Source: Caulobacteraceae bacterium UBA5005 (GTDB lineage Bacteria > Pseudomonadota > Alphaproteobacteria > Caulobacterales > Caulobacteraceae). Taken from it: 5,763 nt of DNA. Shown here piece after piece: positions 1-5,763 of this stretch. The notes below the pieces were generated by a model. That model ran no database searches. It saw only the letters and a program-made list of their open reading frames with translations, and was not told the DNA's origin. The stretch spans positions 1 to 5,763 of the forward strand of contig DGYN01000032.1 of NCBI GenBank assembly GCA_002398405.1, given 5' to 3'. The stretch's first letter is position 1, and each line of letters begins with the position of its first letter. The position numbers were made by a program, and so were the translations under genes.

Positions 1-411
1 CGTGGAGGGCCGCCGCCGGCCGTGGCCGCGGCGATCGGCGAGGCGGCCAGCGCCACCGGCGTGAGTGGTGATCTGCTCACCGCGGTCGCCTGGCAGGAAT
101 CCCGCTTCCGGCAGGACGCCCGGTCTCCGAAGGGCGCGCAGGGGGTGATGCAGCTGATGCCGGGCACCGCGCGGGACCTGAACGTCGTCCCCAGCGACCT
201 GAACGGCAATGTCAGCGGCGGGGCGCGCTATCTGTCGGACATGCTGCAGACTTTCGGCGACGACCTGCCGTCGGCGCTGGCGGCCTATAACGCGGGACCG
301 GGCGCGGTGCGCCGTTACGGCGGCGCCCCCCCCTATGCCGAAACAAAAGCCTATGTCGCCGCCATCATGGAACGACTGGCCGAACAGGCGCTCCAGGAGC
401 CGCAACCATGA
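1..411 (+). CDS. virB1: VirB1-like lytic transglycosylase, 5' end probably outside the window
   Basis: Predicted soluble-lytic-transglycosylase (SLT, GH23) enzyme that cleaves peptidoglycan in the periplasm so the T4SS can cross the wall. Residues are counted from the GTG at 22. The catalytic Glu is E26 in AWQESRF (codon 97-99). It is followed by GVMQLMPGTA (41-50), a GGARYL helix (66-71) and the AAYNAGPGAV motif (87-96), all hallmarks of the SLT fold. The reading frame is open to base 1 (RGGPPPAV precedes the domain) and no signal peptide is visible. A periplasmic enzyme needs export, so I infer that the true start and signal lie upstream. The GTG at 22 has a GGAGGG at 4-9, but the spacing of 12 is long and the product would lack a signal. 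The protein ends soon after the domain, with no extension equivalent to the Agrobacterium VirB1* fragment. The stop overlaps the virB2 start (ATGA, 408-411). Family is certain; the VirB1 name rests on context. Confidence 0.9.
   Translation, partial: RGGPPPAVAAAIGEAASATGVSGDLLTAVAWQESRFRQDARSPKGAQGVMQLMPGTARDLNVVPSDLNGNVSGGARYLSDMLQTFGDDLPSALAAYNAGPGAVRRYGGAPPYAETKAYVAAIMERLAEQALQEPQP
395..399 (+). promoter_or_regulatory. Ribosome binding site for virB2
   Basis: AGGAG lies 8 bases before the ATG at 408, inside the end of virB1. It is one of the clearest Shine-Dalgarno matches in the window and supports 408 as the pilin start rather than the in-frame ATGs at 417 or 426. A strong independent site fits a pilin, which is needed in more copies than its neighbours; that last point is inference. 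Confidence 0.6.
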
Positions 412-701
412 CGTCCATGCATCTTATGACCTCGGCGATTGTCCGGCTGCAGGCCATACCGGCGGCGGACCCCGCCGGCTCTTCGCCGATCACCGCGGCG
501 CTGTACTGGATTCAGGGAACCCTGCTGGGGACCCTGGCGACCACCGCGGCGGTCATCGCCGTGGCCGTCATCGGTTTCATGATGCTCAGCGGCCGGATCG
601 ACTGGCGGCGGGGCATCACGGTGATCGTGGGCTGTTTCATCGTATTCGGGGCGGCGGCTATCGTCGCCGGCATCCGAAGCGCCGCGACCGGGGTAGGCTG
701 A
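408..701 (+). CDS. virB2: VirB2/TrbC family T4SS major pilin subunit
   Basis: Pilin precursor of 97 aa (TrbC/VirB2 family), inserted in the inner membrane and then extracted to build the pilus. The sequence shows a short N-terminal leader, two hydrophobic helices (about 38-60 and 69-88) and between them the compact charged turn GRIDWRR (62-68), the usual VirB2 cytoplasmic loop. A plausible signal peptidase site follows AIPA (16-19), which would give a mature pilin near 78 aa. The leader is short and only weakly hydrophobic (it contains H5 and R13), so the cleavage point is uncertain. The start at 408 is chosen because of the AGGAG at 395-399 and the ATGA overlap with virB1. Position between the transglycosylase and VirB3 is the canonical virB order. 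The family call is strong; maturation details are inferred. Confidence 0.94.
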   Translation: MTSMHLMTSAIVRLQAIPAADPAGSSPITAALYWIQGTLLGTLATTAAVIAVAVIGFMMLSGRIDWRRGITVIVGCFIVFGAAAIVAGIRSAATGVG

Positions 702-705
702 TCCC

Positions 706-990
706 ATGGCGAGGCTTTCCTCCGACCCGATCTTCGCCGCCCTGACCCAGCCGCAGCTGGTGGCGGGGGTCACCTATAGCTGGGCGGTGCTGAACCTGGT
801 GGTCACCCTGGAGGCCTTTCTGATCACCAAGAGCTTCTGGACCCTGCTGATCGCGCCGGTGGTGCATGCGGCCGGCTATCTGGCCTGCCTCAGGGAGCCG
901 CGCTTCTTCGACATCTGGATCACCCGGGTGAGCCGATGCCCCAGGGTGCCCAACTTCGGATTTTGGCGCGCCAACGCCTATACGCCATGA
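706..990 (+). CDS. virB3: VirB3 family inner-membrane T4SS protein
   Basis: Small inner-membrane component of 94 aa (VirB3 family) that associates with the VirB4 ATPase at the base of the channel. It shows the family pattern: an N-terminal DPIF.ALTQPQ segment (7-17), two hydrophobic stretches (about 18-40 and 44-62), then the conserved REPRFFDIW motif (63-71) and a short polar C-terminus. Length is typical for VirB3. It starts four bases after virB2 ends, with a modest GGGGTAGG purine run near 690-697 as a possible ribosome site. Its stop overlaps the preferred virB4 start in ATGA (987-990). VirB3 is fused to VirB4 in some species; here they are separate but tightly coupled. Confidence 0.94.
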   Translation: MARLSSDPIFAALTQPQLVAGVTYSWAVLNLVVTLEAFLITKSFWTLLIAPVVHAAGYLACLREPRFFDIWITRVSRCPRVPNFGFWRANAYTP

Positions 991-3374
991 CCGTCAGCCT
1001 GTTCAGAACCAAGGCCGCAAGCGTGCTCGCGCCGCGCGAGGCGCGGATCGGCGAGCGGCTGCCCTATGCCGGCCATGTGGACGAGACCACGCTTCGCACC
1101 CGGGACGGCCTGCTTATCCAGGTGATCCGCCTGGCGGGCCTTTCCTTTGAAACCCGCACCGACGACGAGCTCAACTACCGCAAGGCCGTGCGCGAGACAG
1201 TGTTGCGCGGCGCCGCGGGCTCCCGCCTGGCCGTCTATCATCATGTGGTGCGGCGGCGCGTGGAGCCGAACCTGACCGGATCGTTCCGCAGCCCCTTCAC
1301 CCAGGCCCTGGATCAGGCCTGGCGCGAGGACCTCGCCGCCCGGCGGCTGTTCGTCAATGATCTCTACGTCACCCTGGTCCGCCGCCCCCTGCAAGGCGAG
1401 GCGGGCCTGTTGGAGCGCCTGATCCGCGGCGGCCGGACCAGCCAGAGCCTGGACGTCGAGCTTCGCGAGCTCAACAGCGTGCGCGAAGCCTTCGTCGCCG
1501 CCCTCGCCCCCTATGGTCCCGAGACCCTGTCGTTGCGCGCCTCGCCCCAGGGGCTGATCTCCGAGCCGGCGGGCTTTTTGTCGGCCATCGTCAACGCCGA
1601 CGACCGCCGGGTGCTGGCGCCCCTGGGCGACCTTGGCGAGGCCCTGGCCGGCCGCCGCCTCAACTTCGGCTTCAATGCGATGGAGTACGCCGCCGCGGGC
1701 GGCCATCCGGCGACCTTCGGCGCGATGGTGTCGATCAAGGACTATCCCGCGCAGTCAGCGCCCGGAATGCTGGACGGGGTTCTGCGCCTGCCCTTCGAAA
1801 TGATCCTGTCGGAGAGTTTCGCCTTTGTTGACCGGCAGGCGGCTCTGAACCGCATGGGCCTGGCGCTGCGCCGGTTGCGCGCCGCCGACAGCGACGCCTA
1901 CAGCCTGAGAACCGAACTGGCCTCGGCCAGGGACAGCGCCGGGGCGGGGCGCGCGGCCTATGGCGAGCATCACCTGACGGTGCTTGTGAAGGCCCAAAGC
2001 CTGGAAGACCTCGATATCGCCGTGGCCGAGACCCAGTCGGCCTTTTCGGAAATCGGCGCGATCGCGGTGCGCGAGGACGTGAATCTGGAACCGGCCTTCT
2101 GGGCCCAGTTTCCCGGGAATCTCAAGTTCATCGCCCGCAAGGCGCTGATTTCGGCGTCAAACTTCGCGAGCCTCGCCAGCCTGCACAACCATCCCGCCGG
2201 CGAGAGCGGCAAGCTGCACTGGGGGTCGCCGGTCAGCCTGCTCGAAACCACCGCCTTTGGGCCTTACAATTTCAGCTTCCACGCCGGGGATCTGGGCAAT
2301 TTCACGGTCATCGGGCCGAGCGGCGCGGGCAAGACCGCCCTGATGAATTTCCTCATTGCCCAGGCCGAGCGCTTCTCGCCGCGCACGGTGTTTTTTGACA
2401 AGGACCGCGGCGCGGAGATCTTCATCCGGGCGGCCGGCGGCGCCTATGAACAGCTGACGCCGGGAACGCCCAGCGGCTTCAACCCCCTGCACCTGCCGGA
2501 CACGCCGGAGAACAAGGTCTTCCTGCGCGAGTGGCTGGGCCGGTTGCTTACGCCGCCCGCGGGAACGCTCGACGTCGAGGAGCGGGCCCTGATCGCCGAC
2601 GCCATCGAGGCGGCCTATGGCCAGCCCGCCGAACACCGGCGCCTGCGGCACCTGCGCGATCTGCTGCGCGGGGCCAAGCGGCCGGCGGCGGGGGATCTGG
2701 CGGCGCGGCTGGCGCCCTTCACGGCCGGCGGCGAGCACGCCTGGCTGTTCGATAACGCCGATGACCGCCTGAACCTGGACGCGGCGACCTGCGGGTTCGA
2801 CATGACCCGCCTGCTGGACATGCCTGTCCTGCGGACGCCGGCCATGATGTACCTGTTCCACCGGATCGAGCAGAGGCTGGACGGAACGCCCACCATCATC
2901 GTCATCGACGAGGGCTGGAAGGCCCTGGACGACGATGTCTTCGTCAAGGCCATCCGCGACTGGCAGAAGACGATCCGCAAGCGCAACGGCGTGGTCGGTT
3001 TCGCGACCCAGAGCGCCAGCGACGCCCTGGAAAGCCGTATCGCCTCGGCGATCATCGAGCAGGCCGCGACGCAGATTTTCTTCCCCAACGCCCGGGCCAA
3101 GGCGGCCGACTATATCGAGGGCTTCGGTCTGACCGAGCACGAGTTCGAGCTTATCCGGACCCTGCCCGATACGGCCCGGTGTTTCCTGGTCAAGCGGGCC
3201 GACCACAGTGTGGTGGTGCGGCTGGACCTGTCGCGGCTTCCAAAATTTCTCAAGGTGCTGGCGGGGACCGAACGCTCGGTCCGGCGCCTCGATGAGCTTC
3301 GTGCGGAATTGGGCGATGATCCAGACGCCTGGCTGGAGCCGTTCCTTGCGGCTCCCAGCGCGGGACGAGCCTGA
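987..3374 (+). CDS. virB4: VirB4 family T4SS ATPase
   Basis: Largest ATPase of the T4SS (795 aa from this start, normal for VirB4). It sits on the cytoplasmic face of the inner membrane and powers pilus assembly and substrate transfer. The N-terminal CagE/TrbE/VirB domain covers roughly residues 1-400. The AAA-type motor follows, with Walker A GPSGAGKT at 443-450 (K449) and Walker B IIVIDE ending in D641-E642. After it come the conserved GFATQSASDA segment (671-680, Q675) and the family tail TERSVRRLDEL. FFDKDRGAEIF and GFNPL blocks downstream of Walker A are also typical. The catalytic residues look intact, so it should be active. I prefer the ATG at 987 because it overlaps the virB3 stop (ATGA) and gives the usual short lead into an LFR..A..REAR..ERLPY region. 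An in-frame ATG at 936 would add 17 residues. The stop overlaps virB6 (TGATG). Confidence 0.97.
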   Translation: MTVSLFRTKAASVLAPREARIGERLPYAGHVDETTLRTRDGLLIQVIRLAGLSFETRTDDELNYRKAVRETVLRGAAGSRLAVYHHVVRRRVEPNLTGSFRSPFTQALDQAWREDLAARRLFVNDLYVTLVRRPLQGEAGLLERLIRGGRTSQSLDVELRELNSVREAFVAALAPYGPETLSLRASPQGLISEPAGFLSAIVNADDRRVLAPLGDLGEALAGRRLNFGFNAMEYAAAGGHPATFGAMVSIKDYPAQSAPGMLDGVLRLPFEMILSESFAFVDRQAALNRMGLALRRLRAADSDAYSLRTELASARDSAGAGRAAYGEHHLTVLVKAQSLEDLDIAVAETQSAFSEIGAIAVREDVNLEPAFWAQFPGNLKFIARKALISASNFASLASLHNHPAGESGKLHWGSPVSLLETTAFGPYNFSFHAGDLGNFTVIGPSGAGKTALMNFLIAQAERFSPRTVFFDKDRGAEIFIRAAGGAYEQLTPGTPSGFNPLHLPDTPENKVFLREWLGRLLTPPAGTLDVEERALIADAIEAAYGQPAEHRRLRHLRDLLRGAKRPAAGDLAARLAPFTAGGEHAWLFDNADDRLNLDAATCGFDMTRLLDMPVLRTPAMMYLFHRIEQRLDGTPTIIVIDEGWKALDDDVFVKAIRDWQKTIRKRNGVVGFATQSASDALESRIASAIIEQAATQIFFPNARAKAADYIEGFGLTEHEFELIRTLPDTARCFLVKRADHSVVVRLDLSRLPKFLKVLAGTERSVRRLDELRAELGDDPDAWLEPFLAAPSAGRA

Positions 3375-4525
3375 TGGCCGCCTGCCCCGTCCTCGATCCG
3401 GAAAGCGGCGTCATCCGCGGGGTGCTGGAGACCCTGTCCTGCAATTCGCGCCTCTATGCCCAGTCGGGCTACGAGGCGCTGGCGGCGCCGGGCTCACCCT
3501 TCCAGACCTGGCTGACCGCCCTGCTGGTCATCTATGTCGCGGTCGTCGGCTACCGCCTGCTGTTCGGCCTGGGCGCCAGGGCCGGAGATCTGCCGCTGAC
3601 GGCCTTGAAGATCGGCGCAATCCTGGCCCTTTTGACCAACTGGAGCCTGTTCCAGACCCTGGTCTTCGACCTGGTGTGGGGCGCCCCTGTGGAGATCGCG
3701 AGCCTGGTGTCCAGAGCCGGCGGCGCGGACTCCGCCTTCGCGGGCGATCCCGTCGGCGGGCTGCAGATCGCCTATGACAACCTGTCGCTGGTATCGTCCG
3801 ACTATGGGCGGCTGGCGGGTCCCGCAACCAACGTGTTCGCCAGCGCCAACCTGGCGGCGGCCCAGGCGCTTCGCCAGGCGTCGCAGGCCTTGTTCGCCTC
3901 AACCGTCGGCCTGTTCGGCGTATCGATGGCCGCGGCGGCGGTGCTGACCGCGGTCGGGCCGGTGTTCATCGCCCTGTTTCTGTTCAACGTCACGCGGGGT
4001 CTGTTCTTCGGCTGGCTGCGCGCCATGATGGCCACCCTGCTGGCGCCCCTGTTCGGCTGGATCGCCACCAGCCTGATGCTGATGATCCTCGAGCCAAACC
4101 TCGTGGCGCTCGCCGCCCAGCACCAGGGCGGACGGATGGACACCGACATCGCCCAATCGGCCGCCTCCATGGTCATGGTCTTCGCCTTTCTCCAGCTGAC
4201 GCTGGTCGCCGCGAGCATCCTCATCGCCGTGGGTTTCGCCGGACGCCCCCGGCAGGCCGTCAGCGAACGGGAGCCGGCGCCAAGACCCGAGCCGGCGGCC
4301 GCGACAGCGCAAACCGAGTTCCTGTCTCGCGCCGAGACCCTGGCCGCGACCCTTCGGCGGTCTTCCACCGAGACCCAGACCGGTTCGCGGGCCTTCGCGC
4401 CCGGCTGGCGCGCCGCCAGCGCGCCGGATGGGTCCTATGCCCTGGCGGACGGCGCCCCGCTGACCCCGTTACGGCGGCCTGAAATCCGCTCTCGCACCGA
4501 CTTCAGATCGGGAGATCAGACATGA
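3374..4525 (+). CDS. virB6: VirB6/TrbL family polytopic inner-membrane channel protein
   Basis: Inner-membrane channel component (383 aa, TrbL/VirB6 family) thought to form part of the substrate path. Visible segments, by eye: a short N-terminus with C4 and C23; hydrophobic helices about 44-64 and 75-90; a long polar region (about 90-170, likely the periplasmic loop); then a cluster of helices about 176-195, 197-212, 217-239 and 264-289. The turn FNVTRGLFFGWLRAM (204-218) with W214 lies in the conserved core. Residues 291-383 form a hydrophilic tail rich in Ala, Arg, Pro and Thr without hydrophobic stretches. The gene directly follows virB4 with a one-base overlap (TGATG, 3372-3376), leaving no space for the virB5 often found there. 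It overlaps virB9 by ATGA. The family is clear from topology and position; exact helix borders and tail function are inferred. Confidence 0.9.
   Translation: MAACPVLDPESGVIRGVLETLSCNSRLYAQSGYEALAAPGSPFQTWLTALLVIYVAVVGYRLLFGLGARAGDLPLTALKIGAILALLTNWSLFQTLVFDLVWGAPVEIASLVSRAGGADSAFAGDPVGGLQIAYDNLSLVSSDYGRLAGPATNVFASANLAAAQALRQASQALFASTVGLFGVSMAAAAVLTAVGPVFIALFLFNVTRGLFFGWLRAMMATLLAPLFGWIATSLMLMILEPNLVALAAQHQGGRMDTDIAQSAASMVMVFAFLQLTLVAASILIAVGFAGRPRQAVSEREPAPRPEPAAATAQTEFLSRAETLAATLRRSSTETQTGSRAFAPGWRAASAPDGSYALADGAPLTPLRRPEIRSRTDFRSGDQT
4510..4514 (+). promoter_or_regulatory. Ribosome binding site for virB9
   Basis: GGGAG lies 7 bases before the ATG at 4522, within the last codons of virB6. 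It fixes the virB9 start, which also gives a complete signal peptide. Together with the ATGA overlap it suggests both independent and coupled initiation. Confidence 0.6.
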
Positions 4526-5313
4526 AGCGGCTTTTCCTCGCCCTCCTGGCCGGAGCGGCCCTGCACGTGGCCCCGGCGGCGGCCGAGATCATCCCCGCGC
4601 CGGGTCCGGGCGACCCCCGCATACGGGTGGTCCGCTACGATCCCGACGAAGTCGTCGCCCTGTCCGGTCAGCTGGGCTTCCAGTTCACCATCGAGTTTTC
4701 TGATGAAGAGCGGGTCGAAAACGTCTCCATCGGCGATGCCCTGGGCTGGCAGGTGACGCCCAACAGCCGCGCCAGCCTGCTGTTTCTTAAACCCGTGGCC
4801 CAGGCGCCGACGACGAACCTGACGGTGGTCACCAACCTTCGGCGCTATTTCTTCACCCTGTCCTCGCCCAGCAATGCGCCGGGCGATCCCAAGACAGCGA
4901 TCATGTCCTTGAGGTTCCTGTACCCGGCCCCGCCGGCCCCGCCCCCGGAACCGCCGCCGCCGCCGCGCGAGCCGCCCCGCGTGGCCAACGCCGACTACAG
5001 CTATGAGGGCTCGATCAAGACCCTGCCGGGACGGGTCTTCGACGACGGGGTGGCGACCTATCTGCAGTTCGGCGCGCTGGAGGACTATCCAGCCATCTTC
5101 GCCGTCGACGCCGACGGCGCCGAGGCGGTGGTCAATTTCGCGCTGCGCGACGACTATCTGATTGTCGATCAGGTGGCGCGCGGCTTTGTTTTGCGCCAGG
5201 GCTCGGAAGTCACCCGCTTGTTCAATGAAGGTTTCCGCGAGAAGGTCCCTGGACCGCTTAGCCCGCGCCCGCGGGAAAAACCCAAGAACCGCTCATTCTG
5301 GTCGCGCAAATGA
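4522..5313 (+). CDS. virB9: VirB9/CagX/TrbG family outer-membrane core protein
   Basis: Core-complex protein (263 aa) that forms, with VirB10 and usually VirB7, the ring from periplasm to outer membrane. A Sec signal peptide is clear: KR at 2-3, a hydrophobic core, and AAA at 19-21 before E22. The N-terminal beta domain (about 31-134) carries the DPRIRVVRYDPDEV opening typical of VirB9 and YFF (109-111). A proline-rich linker (135-152, 13 of 18 residues Pro) leads to the C-terminal domain (about 155-240), which has the family features YLQFG, PAIFAVD and LFNEGF. A basic, proline-containing tail ends the protein. It has no cysteine, so a disulfide to VirB7 as in Agrobacterium is impossible. It follows virB6 directly, where virB7 and virB8 would be expected, and overlaps virB10 by ATGA (5310-5313). 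Confidence 0.95.
   Translation: MKRLFLALLAGAALHVAPAAAEIIPAPGPGDPRIRVVRYDPDEVVALSGQLGFQFTIEFSDEERVENVSIGDALGWQVTPNSRASLLFLKPVAQAPTTNLTVVTNLRRYFFTLSSPSNAPGDPKTAIMSLRFLYPAPPAPPPEPPPPPREPPRVANADYSYEGSIKTLPGRVFDDGVATYLQFGALEDYPAIFAVDADGAEAVVNFALRDDYLIVDQVARGFVLRQGSEVTRLFNEGFREKVPGPLSPRPREKPKNRSFWSRK
4924..4977 (+). repeat. Proline-codon-rich low-complexity tract in virB9
   Basis: A run of mostly CCG/CCC codons encodes the interdomain linker of VirB9 (residues 135-152). It separates the two beta domains and probably gives a stiff, extended spacer. It is coding low complexity, not a mobile or regulatory repeat. Confidence 0.7.
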
Positions 5314-5763
5314 CAGATCCCGGCCCGCGTCCTGAAAGTCCCGTTTTCGCCTACGCCAAAGGCCTCACGCCCCGTATCGCCACGGCGGCCTCTCCCTGGA
5401 CCATGGCCCTGGGGCTGGTCGCGGTCGTCGCCATCGCCGCGATCGTTTTTTTCAGCCTGCAGGCCAACCGGCTGGCCAAGATCCGGGCCGCGGAGAAGGC
5501 CTATGAGGCGGCCAACCCGCCCTATCGGCCGCCCCCGCCCCCGCCGCTGATCGTCGTACCGCCCAATATGGCGGGGCCTGATGTCGTCGCCCCGCCGGCT
5601 CTGCCGCCGGCGCCGCCAGCGCCGGTCGTCATGCCGACGCCCGTCCTGCCAGGCAAGGCGGCCGAGAGCGACCTCGGCGCCCGTTACAAACTCCCAGCCA
5701 TGATCGTTGACCTCAGCGGAAGCCGCGCGCCCGCGGCCCCCGTGGCGATGGCGGCCGCCCCCT
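5310..5763 (+). CDS. virB10: VirB10/TrbI family core protein, N-terminal part (3' end outside the window)
   Basis: Start of the T4SS scaffold protein that spans both membranes and passes the ATPase signal to the outer-membrane pore. The 151 codons present give a cytoplasmic N-terminus (1-30), one transmembrane helix (about 31-50) and a short charged helix rich in Ala, Lys and Glu (52-68). A proline-rich periplasmic stretch (70-114, including six consecutive prolines at 74-79) follows. A KLPAMIVDLS segment (127-136) resembles the R.PA.VVDLS-type motif I recall from VirB10 proteins. This topology is diagnostic together with its place after virB9. The beta-barrel and antenna region that would confirm the family lies beyond the window; the frame is open to the last base. 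The ATG at 5310 overlaps the virB9 stop. I see no good Shine-Dalgarno site upstream, so translation probably depends on coupling. Confidence 0.9.
   Translation, partial: MTDPGPRPESPVFAYAKGLTPRIATAASPWTMALGLVAVVAIAAIVFFSLQANRLAKIRAAEKAYEAANPPYRPPPPPPLIVVPPNMAGPDVVAPPALPPAPPAPVVMPTPVLPGKAAESDLGARYKLPAMIVDLSGSRAPAAPVAMAAAP
5517..5651 (+). repeat. Proline-codon-rich low-complexity tract in virB10
   Basis: Proline and alanine codons dominate VirB10 residues 70-114, beginning with NPPY and a six-proline run. In VirB10 proteins such a region lets the chain cross the periplasm between the inner-membrane helix and the outer-membrane domain. Imperfect PPAPPAP units near 5601-5625 are the most repetitive part. 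Confidence 0.7.

Noticed and set aside
702..705. Gap between virB2 and virB3 as a site for a promoter or a small gene such as virB7
   Set aside because: It is only four bases long.
209..745. Forward-strand frame spanning virB1, virB2 and the virB3 start
   Set aside because: Its product is Arg/Pro/His-rich and overlaps three genes with clear family features; no ribosome site or domain supports it.
978..1706. Minus-strand open frame (242 codons) opposite the start of virB4
   Set aside because: Same reason: low-complexity antisense translation (Ala/Gly/Gln-rich) with no domain, and the forward strand carries a clear conserved gene.
2157..3206. Long open frame (349 codons) on the minus strand opposite virB4
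   Set aside because: It lies wholly within the intact virB4 ATPase region. High-GC coding DNA commonly leaves such antisense frames open, and its translation is Gly/Arg/Gln-rich without recognisable motifs.
3802..4368. Minus-strand open frame opposite virB6 as a possible hidden virB8 or other gene
   Set aside because: The translation is Arg/Ala-rich with no N-terminal membrane helix followed by a VirB8-like fold. It is opposite the membrane helices of VirB6, so it is a shadow.
5607..5625. Perfect 7-base inverted repeat (CCGGCGC, loop of 5, GCGCCGG) as a possible terminator
   Set aside because: It lies inside the proline-rich coding part of virB10, has no following T-run, and such hairpins arise by chance in CCG-rich repeats.
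1..5763. Search for CRISPR repeats, tRNA genes, insertion-sequence ends, attachment sites or a toxin-antitoxin pair
   Set aside because: The window is continuous coding sequence of one operon; no spaced direct repeats, tRNA-like structure, terminal inverted repeats or extra gene were seen.

Overview
The window is one unbroken, forward-strand stretch of a VirB-type type IV secretion system (T4SS) operon. Seven genes follow one another in the order virB1, virB2, virB3, virB4, virB6, virB9, virB10. The first and last run off the window edges. GC content is high (roughly two thirds by eye, not computed) with strong G/C at third codon positions. The protein features (VirB2 loop GRIDWRR, VirB3 motif REPRFFDIW, VirB4 ending in a TERSVRRLDEL-type tail) resemble alphaproteobacterial systems. 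My best guess is Caulobacterales or Sphingomonadales, but that is recall of family sequences and not a search result. Chromosome or plasmid cannot be told from this piece.

Layout: positions 1-411 encode a lytic transglycosylase (VirB1) that opens the peptidoglycan. Positions 408-701 encode the pilin VirB2. Positions 706-990 encode the small inner-membrane protein VirB3. Positions 987-3374 encode the ATPase VirB4. Positions 3374-4525 encode the polytopic channel protein VirB6. Positions 4522-5313 encode VirB9 of the outer-membrane core. Positions 5310 to the end encode the N-terminal part of VirB10, which spans from inner to outer membrane. The only non-coding DNA is four bases (702-705). Every other junction is an ATGA or TGATG stop/start overlap, so the block is almost certainly one transcript with translational coupling. 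No promoter, terminator, RNA gene, repeat array or mobile element lies inside it.

Together the products would build an envelope-spanning apparatus: VirB3, VirB4 and VirB6 in the inner membrane, VirB9 and VirB10 as the core, VirB2 as the pilus subunit, and VirB1 clearing the wall. Notable absences are virB5 (usually between virB4 and virB6) and virB7 and virB8 (usually just before virB9). The overlaps leave no room for them here, so they must lie outside the window or be lost. VirB9 also has no cysteine, so it cannot form the disulfide to VirB7 known from Agrobacterium. No effector, relaxase, coupling protein (VirD4) or VirB11 is visible, so DNA transfer and protein secretion cannot be distinguished. 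I found no evidence of a previously undescribed system; the unusual points are variations on a known one.
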